Below the pieces are notes generated by a model. It was not told where the DNA came from and made no database searches. It worked only from the letters and a program-made list of their open reading frames with translations. Position numbers and translations under genes: made by a program. Positions 21,221 through 31,557 of a stretch of DNA of 64,000 nt are shown here, piece by piece. Position 1 is the stretch's first letter. Every line of letters starts with the position of its first letter. This DNA comes from Phytophthora sp. 'mugwort' (taxonomy: Eukaryota; Oomycota; Peronosporomycetes; Peronosporales; Peronosporaceae), in NCBI GenBank assembly GCA_033558025.1, contig JAUCEF010000010.1, positions 1,141,001 through 1,205,000 on the forward strand. The letters are read 5' to 3'.

Positions 21221-22373
21221 TTGGCGCTATTTGCAGCGGTGTTCCTGTCCCTCGTGTCAGTCGGCACCGCGTTCTACGCCATGGTCTACCCAGCGTGGTT
21301 CCAGCAGCACTACCGCCGCGACGGTAACAACATCTACCAGGGGTACGGCCTCTTCGCGTTCTACTCGACCAACAGTCTCGAGTCGCCGTTCTACGCCTCG
21401 GCTACCGTGCTGCAATACTCGGATTTTTGCGTGGAGAACTACACGACCCCAAATTACATGCTGGGCGATGGAGCTGATTTCCACGAGGTGCTCTGCGGCA
21501 AGCGGATGAAGTCGGTGCAGGCCACGACAGCCACGGGCGCCGCCATCTCCGTGGTCGGGCTGCTCACGTCCATTGGTGCAGTTTACAATCCATCGGCCGG
21601 TTACATGGAGCGCATCGTGTCATTTTGCACGCTTGTGGGCTGTGAGTGAATGCCACTTTTCCCTTCTTTTTTTTTCACGTGGGGAAACGAGTAAGACTGA
21701 TTTTTTTTTCAACTTTTGTGATTCTAATTCAGCGCTGTTATTGGCAGTATCACTGGTTATTTGGGGTGCGCTGTTGCAGCAAACGTTGTACGAGATTGAC
21801 AGTATCAATTCAGCATACACAAGCTGCAAGGCCGACAACACCAAGTGGCACTGCTGGTTCTACGGCTACAGCTTCTGGGTGTGTCTGGCGTCGGTAATTA
21901 TCCTGTCAATCACCGGATATTTGAGTTCAGCGGGTCGCGCGGAAAAGATTCGATACTTCCGCAAGGAATACGAGCGGGACCTCGCCATTGCCATGCAGCA
22001 GAGCGTGGAGGCTGATGCCCACACCCAATTTGTACGCACAGAGTCGGCCGGCGGATTCGGAGTGAGTGCAACCCAGCAGGCGTACGGACAGGCCCCGACG
22101 CCCTCGCAGCAGTATAACCCCAACACTGGACACCCGTACACAACCCCGCAGAACATGCAGCAGACGTATGCCAATGCGTACAGCCATCAGAACTCGGCTC
22201 CCAAGCCCATCGGACACCAGCAACAGGTTGGCAACGTGCCGTTAGCAGCGCCGTCCGCGAACAACCTCAGCCGGATGAACAGCAACGACAGCGAGGCAGT
22301 GTACCCCAGCTATAGCGAACAACGCAAAAACCACTCATTGCTGGGTCGGCAACCCAGCGGGGGTGTCGTGTAA
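21221..22373 (+). CDS. Four-helix membrane protein with Gln/Asn/Pro-rich tail
   Basis: Two exons (to 21641, then 21733-22373) join in phase with a GT-AG intron and encode about 353 residues. Four hydrophobic segments are visible. Helix 1 is FAAVFLSLVSVGTAFYAMV, helix 2 is around TGAAISVVGLLTSIGAVY, helix 3 spans the intron (LLLAVSLVIWGALL) and helix 4 is WVCLASVIILSITGYL. The two outer loops contain Cys and Trp, giving a claudin/tetraspan-like layout. The cytosolic tail of about 150 residues is rich in Gln, Asn, Pro and Tyr. The true start is unclear: no in-frame ATG lies between the upstream stop (21176) and helix 1, and ATG 21189 is in another frame, so a short first exon or a sequence error is likely. 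The family is not recognised. Confidence 0.65.
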
Positions 22374-22827
22374 AAGCTTTTATGTACGCACAGCTTAGCT
22401 ATGGACGAGCTTGGTCTTCAGCACGAGCAAGTTCCATCTTCAGGTGGCCAAGCAGAGCCTGAAATCCGCCCGTATTTCCAGACGAACACGAGGAAGATGG
22501 AACATTATCGAGCTGTTGGCTGGTTTGGCGCGTGGCATCTATTTTGATTTTGTATGTGCTGGGCTCCTCGCATCGAAAATGCCACGGGGGGGGGGGGTAT
22601 AGCGGAAAGGGCGAAGACACAGCAGCGACGATAAGTACCAAGTAGAAATACACTACACGAAATAACGCACGAGCAACAGACCACTCGGATATTTGATAAA
22701 AGCATTTGTTGGATAAATGCTGTCACCTGCCAATAATTCTTGTTGGCTGACACTTGATGTTCTCATGCAATGGAAAAACTTCATTTGGAAGTTTGCCTTG
22801 CGCAAGTAACTGGACCACGACTCACTC
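22374..22827. other. Intergenic with poly-G tract
   Basis: This is the 3' flank of the membrane-protein gene and the upstream region of the small paralogues. A run of ten G residues lies near 22586. No coding feature is supported. Confidence 0.5.
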
Positions 22828-23130
22828 ATGTTCGTGTACTCGAGAACGTATCGCTCCTTGGTACCCGTGGCTGACCTCGAAGCGCGACAGCGATTGATGC
22901 ACGCTTCCGCGCCACCGATTCTCGGAGGAACGCCGCTCGACGACGACCTACTCTTCAGCGCCAGAATGGAGCGTCAACTTCGAGAAATCGAAGCCCAACG
23001 GGGAACGGTGACACGTCAAGAAGTTTTTGCTGCACTTGTCCGCGAACAGGCTGTCCTTGCCGAGCACGCTGCAGCCGAGTACCCCGTCACAATTGGTGCT
23101 ATTCTCAGGCCCACTACAAGCCAGTACTGA
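22828..23130 (+). CDS. Conserved-looking 100-residue protein, tandem copy 1
   Basis: This is an intact 100-codon frame with no intron. There is no signal peptide or membrane helix. The middle is mostly helical and charged: ARQRLMHASAPPILGGTPLD, then LFSARMERQLREIEAQRG, VTRQEVFAALVREQAVLAEH and AAAEYP. A second copy starts 470 bases downstream and agrees over nearly the whole length, with many conservative changes, so both are under coding constraint. Both starts follow the same short phrase (CACTCATG). I do not recognise the family. A small helical protein or a subunit of a larger complex is possible. Confidence 0.7.
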   Translation: MFVYSRTYRSLVPVADLEARQRLMHASAPPILGGTPLDDDLLFSARMERQLREIEAQRGTVTRQEVFAALVREQAVLAEHAAAEYPVTIGAILRPTTSQY

Positions 23131-23297
23131 CAACGCCCAGTCCTCGGAGGTGAAGAGCTACTTACCTAGGCTTCATAATGAAAAGTGCATTAAAGACCTG
23201 TCTCGGATTTCGTGGTGGCTGATCCAAACGTTTGATACCAGTTTTATAAAATCTGTTTCATTTATCAATTTCCTTCGAAACAGCCACAACATCACTC

Positions 23298-23600
23298 ATG
23301 TACGCAAAGACCTACCCATCTCTGAACCCCGTGATCGACCCTGCAGCCCGACAGCGCTTACAGCATGCAACTGCGCCGCCGGTTCTCGCCGGATCGCCGA
23401 TTGACGAAGAACTGCTCTTCTGTGCCATCCTGGAGCGCCAGTTGCGAGAGGTTGAGGCTCAACGTGGAGTGCTAACCCGCCGTGAAGTACTGGTAGCAGC
23501 CATTCGGGAGCACGCAATCTTGAGCGAGCATGCCGCAGCGGAGTACCCGACGATATTTGAAGCCGCTGTTACTCCTGGAGTGAATCTACAGCCGCAGTAA
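23298..23600 (+). CDS. Conserved-looking 100-residue protein, tandem copy 2
   Basis: This is the second member of the pair, also 100 codons, intronless and on the same strand, 167 bases after copy 1. Matching blocks are ARQRLQHATAPPVLAGSPID, LFCAILERQLREVEAQRG, LTRREVLVAAIREHAILSEH and AAAEYP. Changes between the copies keep charge and hydrophobicity (Ile/Val, Asp/Glu, Lys/Arg). The last 12 residues differ in sequence. The shared E-R-Q-L-R-E-(I/V)-E-A-Q-R-G core is the best probe for finding homologues. Function is unknown. Confidence 0.7.
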   Translation: MYAKTYPSLNPVIDPAARQRLQHATAPPVLAGSPIDEELLFCAILERQLREVEAQRGVLTRREVLVAAIREHAILSEHAAAEYPTIFEAAVTPGVNLQPQ

Positions 23601-23947
23601 CTGACTGTGTTAAGGCACAAGATGAAGAACGTGAACGACAGTGAATATTTCTTTCGTAACGGATCAATTAAACTATCTCTTCTGGAACGAGTTTTTTTTA
23701 AGGCGACAGTTGTTGCAAGACGACATAATTTGTCGGCACTGATGGTATCTGTCGCGGTCGCTACCATCGAAGATACAAAGCTGTCACCTCGCAAACACAA
23801 CTGCAAACAATCATTCGAGCTGCTTGCAGCGGGCAAAGGAAGTAACCCGCAAAGAATGCCTAGTGGCGAGCTTTCGATCCACCCGGCCAAACGAAAAATC
23901 AGGCCACTGACCAAAAACATATCACTGCAAGGGTATGCGAAATACAA

Positions 23948-24889
23948 CAGTACTGTAGTAATGTGCTCGGAAAATAACGCATATTTAAGAAAAAATTGCG
24001 CAGCGCTCCGCCCTGTTCTTTATTCGGGTATAAAATATTCAAAAGGGGAGCTCCAAGTCGCGTCGCGATCCGCTCTCTGACCTGAAGGTTCTGGCTGAAA
24101 AACTGCCACCACTAAGAAAATGGCGATCTACGTCAGCTATGGCGTTCTTGTTCCGTCTGCTTAATACCCCAATGCATCTAAATCGTTAGGAACAGCACAC
24201 GGTCGGAGGGATATCCTGCAGCTTTTGCCAGGCACCTACATCACAAGTCATATAGTAAGGTTCTTGTCAGCTCGCCGCAGCTTGTCGTTCTGCATGTGGC
24301 GCAGCGGAAACTTGTTGCCGCCGTCATGCTTCATAATGTCCTACATGATGAGCTGCATTGAGAGAAAGGTCTTGTTCAACGTCGCAGATGTCGTCTCTTG
24401 AAAAACGCACGTCCACCTCGCGAATGAGCTCCTGCGTTTTGCGCGGCACCATTGTAGACTGTAGCGACTGTATCGAGTTGAGAAGCCGCAATCTAACGCA
24501 TCAGGTCTGGGCTCTGCTCGAGCTGCGACGTGGTGTTCTTGGGCCAGCCGTCTGCGCGACCGGCAGCCGCCACGTAGGGGTCATTGGGGAGGACATGCGA
24601 CCGCAGTTCGACGCAGCCTGGATGATGTCACCCTACTTAAGCGTGTCGTTCTTGCTGCGCAGCAACAGCGCCTCCCACAGTGCCTGATGTTCGGGGTGTG
24701 TTGCTTGCTTTACACCCATGAGGAGCGGTCTTCGTGCGATCTGGCTTGAACGGAAGTGAGCTGGGGGTATCAGCACCAAAACGGGCGTGAAATTCAAATA
24801 ATCGGATTACCGTAGCCAGGATATCTAGTTTGAATTGATTTGTGTACAGCACATATGTGCGTTATTTTCCGAGCAGAGGTAGTACGCTG
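23948..24889. mobile_element. Short TIR element, non-autonomous
   Basis: The left end is CAGTACTGTAGTAATGTGCTCGG and the complement of the right end is CAGCGTACTACCTCTGCTCGG. Both then continue GAAAATAACGCA. The ends match closely from TGCTCGG onward over at least 18 bases and more loosely before it. Length is 942 bases. The flanking 8-mers do not match, so no target duplication is left. Weak minus-strand frames inside (24637-24852 and below) may be transposase debris but show no sure domain. CAG ends suggest hAT or a related superfamily. Confidence 0.6.
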
Positions 24890-25482
24890 GATCTCGATTA
24901 TCGCAACTGGTGCTCAAGTTTTTTTTTCTGATTATTTTTGTGCCGTTTCCATTTACCCCGTAGATGTTGTGAGACAGGTAAGATGACGTGGATTTTGTGC
25001 TTAGCCGCGTCAAGTGGGTTATGCACATGAACTTCATGTATTTCCTTCTTGAGTACGAGCTTGTCACTTTGCCGTCGGATGAACTTGTTTAAATTTAGAT
25101 GTATACCAGAACAAACTTGAAGCTTTCTACCAGCAACGAAAAGCGAGAAACGAGACGGCGGTAGTAGGCCTCTATGTGTTGCATCGACAACAGTCGGGCG
25201 AGTGACGACCCCAAACAATGTTGCGCGGGTTCATTGAACTTCGGAGATGTGGCGGTGTGCTAGCACGTGCTGGGGGACAGCCAGATGGGCTTACCACTGT
25301 GATGGAAAGGAGGGAGCCAAAAACAAAAATCTTGTGGTTGTTGTTCTGGAATGGAGGCAGACACTTAGGCTGGCGGACCATCTGCGCCGTACGCAAATTG
25401 TTGATCACTATCGGCGCCACCACAACACTGCGTCTTGATTAATAAAATGCGCGAGAAACAGCGGATGCAGCTGTAGTGAACA
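24890..25482. other. Unassigned DNA before the copia element
   Basis: A minus frame at 24898-25218 contains a basic, helical-looking stretch (for example KLVLKKEIHEVHVHN). It has no recognised family and no support for expression. Confidence 0.3.
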
Positions 25483-25855
25483 CGTTGAGAGCTTGCACCC
25501 GCAGACAGACGACGGTGACTGCGCGTTAATGCAGCCATGACAGTAAGTAAGAGGAGAGGTACACACTGGCGGAGGCAAATGACCACGGACTTGAAGAGAG
25601 GAGACGGCTTATGCTCGAGGCACTTGGATTGGAGGTGAGCTCTTGTGAGCTCGACGCCAGCACTGCCGTCTCCAGCTCAAGGTTGAAGTGTATTCAAATT
25701 AGGCTGTACCGACCATGCAGTACCTCAGCAGCAGCAGCCTGTGCACACACAATTGCAAGATGCAACCAAAGAGGTCTTCCCGCTTGTGTCTTACACACAG
25801 GGCGCATTATGGTCCGCACGGCCCACCTCAGCGATGCCAGTGTACCCATATCACG
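25483..25855 (-). repeat. 3' LTR of the copia element at 25.5-29.5 kb
   Basis: It aligns with 29047-29464 through most of its length with substitutions and small indels. Its outer boundaries are approximate because the TG and CA ends have decayed. Confidence 0.65.
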
Positions 25856-26250
25856 CTCCCACCCGAGCGCGAATGCCGAGGGCTGTCACGATCGCTTTGA
25901 CGGTGGTGTCCTTTCAGTTTGCACTCGTCTGCATCAAACAACCTCAGTGACCGCGAGCTCCGGTAGCGAAATCTGGGGTTGGAGGATCGACCTGAGCTTC
26001 ATGAGCCCACTCAGGACGTAGTCCGCGAACTCGGCTTGTCGTCCCACTTAAATGTTAAAATTGTTGCGAGCGATTAATCGTTGTTCATGTCACTTGCAGG
26101 GATCACCCGCAAGACCTTCAGAGCAGTTCTAAACCGTCGGAACTTCACAGTACCAAGCGTCTTGGTCATCACGTCGACAATCTATTCCTCAGTGCCGACA
26201 TGATATATCCGCAGCTGTTTCTGTTACACCAAGTGACGCATCAAGTGGAA

Positions 26251-27146
26251 CTAGTTCATGATGTGCTTGGTATTGCGGTGCTTGCCAGACTTTGCGGCCA
26301 AGCGGATGCTGCCCATGTTTTCCCCTCGCAGCACCGGCACATCATGCTTCGAGTACAACTCATCTAATCGGTCTTCAAACCACATCAAATCTCGCGTGCA
26401 CTCGTCCATGGATATGTACTCCACTTCGAAAGTGCTCTGCCTGTTGATGGACTGCTTCCTCGACGCGTAGTACACCACGTTTTTTTTTTCTGTCCAACAA
26501 CGTCATGTAGCCACTCACGCTCTTATAGCCATCCGGAACATCGACATAGTCGGCGTCTGAATAGCCAACCAGAAATACACTCGCAGGCTGCCGAACGTCC
26601 ATCACGAGGCCATAGTCGGCCGTTCCTTGCAGATAGCGGAGCACACGCATTGATTCTGCATAGCTGGCACTTGTATAACAATTTAAATACTTTACCAGGT
26701 GTCGTGTTGCGTGAGCGATGTCGGGATGAGAGGCCGCAACCAGGTACGGCAGAGCACCGGCAACTTCGCGATGAGGGTATTTTTCCAACTCCGACGGCTG
26801 CTCGGATGTCGATGATGCTGTTGCCTGCGTGTGGCGGAGTCTACAGCGCTTTCCATGTGAAACGACGTAGCACGTCGAGCGTACTGCTTCTGGAGGAAAA
26901 TGACTCGACTTTGTCGACTGCGAGGGAGGTCCACTACAATTTCCACTCCCAAAACAGATAACGAACGGGCCCGAGCTCGCTTAACTCAAACTGTGATTGC
27001 AGTTGTGCATCCGCACGCCTGCACCGGTCTGTTGGACTGAGCAACAGCAAATCATCCAAGTAAACAGTCAGGACCATCAAACGTCCGTCAGCATCCGACT
27101 TGAGAACGCACAGACCATAGTCAGAAACTAGTCGCAAAGAGTCCAA
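26251..27146 (-). pseudogene. Copia reverse transcriptase end and RNase H, broken
   Basis: Reading downward from 27146, LMVLTVYLDDLLLLSPTDR carries the reverse transcriptase catalytic pair as YLDD (YVDD is usual in copia). It is followed by FELSELGPVRY. The next frame (26788 down) holds the connection and RNase H region, with GALPYLVAASHPDIAHATRH and VGYSDADYVDVPDGYKS. The final piece (26478 down) has VEYISMDECTRDLMW and SGKHRNTKHI. These match the order of a copia polyprotein end. Frameshifts at about 26800-26930 and 26480 break it. Confidence 0.8.
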
Positions 27147-27374
27147 TCTGCACGAGAGCGCTGTTCAAAGTATCGTTCCAAATGCGAGGAGCCTGGCGAA
27201 ATCCATACAAGCTCTTTAGCAGGCGGTACACCATTGCAAAGTCAGCTCATATATCCGTGCAGGCTGCGCCATGTAGACGACTTCTTCAAGGCCGCCACAC
27301 AAAATGCAGTGTTGACGTCGTTTTTAAAGGATGTTCCACCCATGGTGCAAAGCATAGTAGATGGCTGCGCGAAT

Positions 27375-28215
27375 TTACTCTAATCTCACAACAGGTGCAC
27401 GCGTCTCGTGGAAGTTGACACCAAACTCCTGCTTGAAACCACGTATGACCAATCGCGCCTTGAATCGCCTAATGCGACCATGTTGGCCGCGCTTTATCGC
27501 GTATATCCATCGACAAGTGATCAAGGTGGCGCCACGCGTCGATTTTCGGAGGACTAGCTGCCAAGTGCGGTGTCGCCGCAATGACGCCAACTTGTCTAGC
27601 ATAGCCGCTCGCCACTGAAGCCACTGAGGTGAAGCACATGCTTCCTTATAACCGGATGGCACCTTCACATCCGACACTCGTTGGAGTACGTTGTTTAGAA
27701 CATAGTCTCGCAGACGTACGTTGGGATAGCGCCTCCGACGACTAGGCGCTGCTGTTGTAGCCTCTGCCGTTGCGCTGTAGGTGTAGGCTACGAGGCAGTG
27801 GCAGCGGCGGATGTCGCGAAGCCTGTCGATATACTGCTGTACCGACTTCCCTTTGGCCGGCCTCTTCGAGTAGAACTCGCGCTTATGGTAGATGGGGTAC
27901 TCCCTGTCTCGCTCGAAGTGAGCCTTCAGCGCAATGAACAGCACTGCCGGGTCGTTCATCTCGATTAACCCCTTGAATTCTTCATGGAGCTTCGTACCTA
28001 GAGAGCGCCAATGTGGAAAACGTTTTTGTCCTTTTTCACCAAAAGGAATACATAAGCTGGGTCGATGGCAGCCCAAACTTCATCAAGTTGCACATCGTCA
28101 GCCAGAAATGCCATCCGCCCCCACTCGTTCAGCTTCAAGCGCAAATCTTGCTTCCACGCATCGTAATGCTTGTGGCCGTCGAGCTCCATTACGTTGTTCT
28201 CTCTGCTCAGCATAG
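27375..28215 (-). pseudogene. Copia gag joined directly to reverse transcriptase start
   Basis: The upper part (28215-27830) is gag of the UBN2 kind, with NNVMELDGHKHYDAWKQDLR, then EFKGLIEMNDPAVLFIALKAH and VQQYIDRLRDIRR. From about 27770 the frame is already in the reverse transcriptase domain: QWRAAMLDKLASLRRHRTW, then TCRWIYAIKRGQHGRIRRFK and ARLVIRGFKQEFGVNF. The zinc knuckle, protease and integrase, about 600 codons, are absent. The junction at about 27780-27830 is in frame, so the deletion made a gag-RT fusion. A frame change at about 28080 splits the gag start. Confidence 0.78.
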
Positions 28216-29046
28216 CACGCTCTTAGCAGCCAGGAGAGAACGTCACGATTCAGCACCGAGTTGCTCCTTGGCGACGTCAGCGGCACATCTTCATGAGCAT
28301 CACCGTTGTCACGTGTTCTCGGCGTCTGGCAGGGACGTTCGGGTACGAAGCAACCGATGAGGAGGGTAACGACAGAGGGTCGCTTTCATTGGTCGTGGCA
28401 GCTTGGAGGCGGCTTCGGTCCTGAGAGGCCGAGCGAGCAGAAGGAATCATCGCATCTCTGGCGCCCATACTGTCGTGCGCGGGGAGATTTTCATCGTCAT
28501 CGTCAGCGCCACCGGGAAGTCTTGGATTCTCCATGCCAGCTGTCGATAGTGACCCAGTAGCCACAGCAATATCGTGTCGATGCTCGACTTGATCCAGGAG
28601 CATCGTAAGCAGCCGACGAGCTCCGAGCGTATTACACTCCGTATTCAGTGTGCCTCGCAGACTCGCGAGCATAGGAGCGTCCTGACGAGGAGACATATGA
28701 GCAGAGGGCAGCATAAAGTAGCAGTTGCCGAGCGGACCGCGGCATCGCGATGACTAGAATCAGTAGCGGTAGGGAGCGTGTCCGGTTTTGCCATGTGACC
28801 ATGCGTAGCTGAGAGGGTCCTTACAGCTGCTGCTGGCCATCATCTTGGACACCCGTGCGTTGACGGTTTGATATCCGAGTTCGTGCCGTACGACCACCTT
28901 CCACCGCGTAAGGTGCGGTGCCGCGGGAATGCTCCGCAGACCGAAGAGCGTTCTCAGGCAGGCGCAGGGCGTCAATACAAGATAACTATCCTTGAGTTTG
29001 GCTGCCGTTCTTGAGCGGCGCTTGCATCACGTTTGGGCTCATAACC
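28216..29046 (-). other. Copia leader region between 5' LTR and gag
   Basis: A minus frame at 28277-28714 contains acidic, Ser-rich sequence (DDDDENLPAHDS) and may be the N-terminal part of gag, as other long-leader copia elements have. The primer-binding site is at 29035-29046. Nothing else is recognised. Confidence 0.4.
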
Positions 29047-29464
29047 TGGTAGCTTGCATCCACAGGCAGACGACAGTGGCTGCGCGTGAAGGCATGTGAC
29101 GGCAACCATGACTGTAGTTTAGAGGAGAGGAACACACTGGCGGACCAAATGACCGCGGTCTTGAAGAGAGGAGACGGATTGTGCTTGAGGCACTTGGCTT
29201 GGAAGTGAGCTCTCGTCAGTTCGACGCCAGCACTGCCGTCTCCGTCTCAAGATAGATGGTGTATTCATACTAGGCTATACTGACCTTGCAGTATCCCAGC
29301 AGCAGCCTGTGCTGCAAACACACACGAATGCAAGATGCAACCAGAGAGGTCTTCTCTAAGCAATCGAGGGGTACGACCCGTGGCGTACCCTTGTATTTAC
29401 ACACGCGGCGCATTATGGTCCGCACGACCCACCTCAGGGATGTCATTGTTGCCACCTTACAACA
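29047..29464 (-). repeat. 5' LTR of the copia element at 25.5-29.5 kb
   Basis: It begins TGGTAGC and ends ACAACA on the plus strand, 418 bases. It abuts the primer-binding site. It carries an insertion of about 45 bases relative to the other LTR near 29355-29400. Confidence 0.75.
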
Positions 29465-29839
29465 CGGACATGCTTGCGGAATTTGGTAGAGCATATATTG
29501 GGACGTACTTCACTGAGTTTGAGAAGTGTTGTGAGCGGTTGCCGACGACGATCGTTGCGGTGGTAATTTACCATTTCTTCGGTAAAAATGGGGCTACAAC
29601 AGGGCTAGAAGAAAATAATCCAATAACCGCTATTTGGCAATTTATTGTACTGAATTATGGATTATGTTTTTTTGGCGAATTCTAAATTGTTGGAATAATA
29701 GTGTATATTTATCTCGACACTATATTTTGGCATCGTCGCACCACATGATCCTGCGGCAGATCGTTAGGCTGAGCGTTCACGTCGCACACAGTCTTCAGAC
29801 CGTGTCCAACGATCGTCATTGCCGCATTAACTCGCCAAT

Positions 29840-30576
29840 TCCAACCACCAACTACCCCAACCGACCAGCAATCATGAGAAACAAGCAAGTGTGCGACTTC
29901 TTCTTCATGCATACCGACCCATCTCGCAATAACGGCAACATCTGCGATGGCAAGCGCAAGCAAGCGCCATGCCCGGGCTCCACTAACTTGCTCAGCTACC
30001 TGGCTTCGAAGCATCCAAACTTCAGGGAGAAAAGAATACTACGATTTCACACGCCGTTGCCTCGCCCTGCTGGAGGTATTTGGCTTCGTCGACGCCGACA
30101 TCAGAAACATGTAGGACTAAGTGCGCTGGGTGGTCGAGAGTAGCATCCCGCTCGACGAAGTGGAAGACGAGCTCACGCGCAAGATGGTTAAGATGAAGTC
30201 GTCGACGCGGGACCTACATGCGCAGTGTCGCCGATTGCGCCGGTGCTGTGGTCACCAATAAGGTCGGCTCCGCGTTTGGGCTCATGTTCGAGCAGGCCAT
30301 GACACTTCGGCGGCGTAAGCGTCGTTTACGCTGTGGACGGCGAGCGCCGTGAGAGACTGATCGGGCTGTAGTCGCTTGAGTATGGTCATATTGGGGGGCA
30401 CTTATATCGAGCACCTGGATGCAATCCTCGACGTCTATGACAAGGAGGAAGCTACCGCCGATGCATCCACCTTACGCGACAGCTGCGAACGCCCTATCCA
30501 AAGGCATATCGCTCGCTTGGCGCTTATGTCGGTCGGTCTGATCGCTGAGGCATGTAACCCTCCATCACGCCCGTAG
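29840..30576 (+). pseudogene. hAT transposase N-terminal half, broken
   Basis: From ATG 29874 a BED-type zinc finger region reads CDFFFMHTDPSRNNG, then KRKQAPCPGSTNLLSYLASK and HPNF. The Cys pair is incomplete and the first zinc His is replaced by Tyr (LLSYLASKH). Frame-shifted downstream pieces read VRWVVESSIPLDEVEDELTR (about 30120) and SAFGLMFEQAMTLRR (about 30270), in the positions where oomycete hAT proteins carry a W-V-V-E-S block and the start of the DDE core. GGTYIEHLDAILDVYDKE (about 30395) may belong to the core. Stops and shifts make it inactive, and the C-terminal dimerisation region is not seen here. Confidence 0.6.
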
Positions 30577-30742
30577 TTCTCTTCCGATCTTGAATAATAC
30601 GCCTGCAGTCATACCCTCGTACATACGCACAAACGCAGAGCACAGCTCACATATCACAGTAGACACCGCACAGTACATCTAAACCCACCACATAGTACAG
30701 AGCACAGACAAGCATACTTCACAGCCATTTAATCAAGGTTAA

Positions 30743-30826
30743 ACGAATTTGCCTCATCTGGATTCGAACCTGCGGCCTGGAGATGTATCATCCTGCTTTA
30801 CCGCTGTCGTCCGGGTGAAAAATACT
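30743..30826 (-). other. tRNA-like sequence with perfect B box
   Basis: On the minus strand GGTTCGAATCC, a perfect T-arm/B box, lies about 12 bases before a 3' end TGAGG. The latter can pair with CCTCA about 70 bases upstream as an acceptor stem. The D-arm/A-box region and the anticodon stem do not fold cleanly. It may be a tRNA pseudogene or the head of a tRNA-derived SINE rather than a working tRNA. Confidence 0.3.
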
Positions 30827-31557
30827 GAGGGAGAGCAAATCTGAGCTGTCGCAACGAAGGGATCGCCTTGAATATAATTTGTTTAATTGAATACTCAGTT
30901 CTTGTAATGTGCATGGCTGCCGGCATATGCGTTAAGCTCGTGCTGCCGATGGGCGTTAGCAGCAGCCCCGACCAACTAGTCTGACCAACGGCAACGACAG
31001 AGTGGTGCCGCTGGCACAGCGTGCGTACAACCTGAAGATCACTCGACCCGAGACGCGCAGTCCGATAAAGCAGTGGACGCTGGCACGTGTCCATGACTAT
31101 AAGAGGGATGCTACCGGACATGTAGGAGGCACGAGTATCCCAATGCGTAGCATGCATACTGTTCTCATTTCCTCATCTATCAACTTACCACTTCGGAAAC
31201 ACACCCGGGTTTTGTGACAGTGTTAGCTAAGTACTCGTGTGGAATGAATATTGGATTGGGTTGGCGCCCTTTTATCATGGGTGTCATTACAGCTTTCGAC
31301 ATCTGTCATTTATTGCCCCTGAGGTGTGAATATCAGTTAGTTAGTTAGATAGTTAGTGAGATATGATGGTATATTGCCGTGCTGGAAATGAACATGAATC
31401 TCTATTCCAAATAGGTGCTATAATTCCCTAACTTTTATAGACCAGATGTATAAGAATATAATAGCATATAGACTGAGGGTCCGACCGGGCAATGTAAGTG
31501 AGAGGAATTCAACCAGAGTAGTAATAGTTACTGCAGTAATTCCTGCTATTAACTGTT
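30827..31557. other. Intergenic, simple repeat only
   Basis: A GTTAGTTAGTTAG tract lies at about 31333. No gene is recognised. Confidence 0.4.

Larger units (their letters stand above)
25483..29464 (-). mobile_element. Ty1/copia LTR element, internally deleted
   Basis: Diverged direct repeats flank a minus-strand copia body: the 3' LTR at about 25483-25855 and the 5' LTR at 29047-29464 (TGGTAGC...TTACAACA). Shared LTR blocks include GACGCCAGCACTGCCGTCTCC and GGCGCATTATGGTCCGCACG. Next to the 5' LTR, at 29035-29046, the coding strand reads GGTTATGAGCCC, complementary to the anticodon arm of initiator tRNA-Met, as in Drosophila copia. Gag runs straight into reverse transcriptase, so protease and integrase are missing. 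Confidence 0.78.

Noticed and set aside
23607..24080. 157-codon plus frame after the small paralogues
   Set aside because: It runs through the left end of the TIR element and has no recognisable sequence.
30743..30826. Functional tRNA gene
   Set aside because: Only the B box and part of the acceptor fit. The D-arm and anticodon stem do not fold, so it is listed only as tRNA-like.
31333..31360. CRISPR-like or regulatory repeat at GTTAGTTAGTTAG
   Set aside because: It is a 4-base microsatellite with no spacers, and the organism is eukaryotic.
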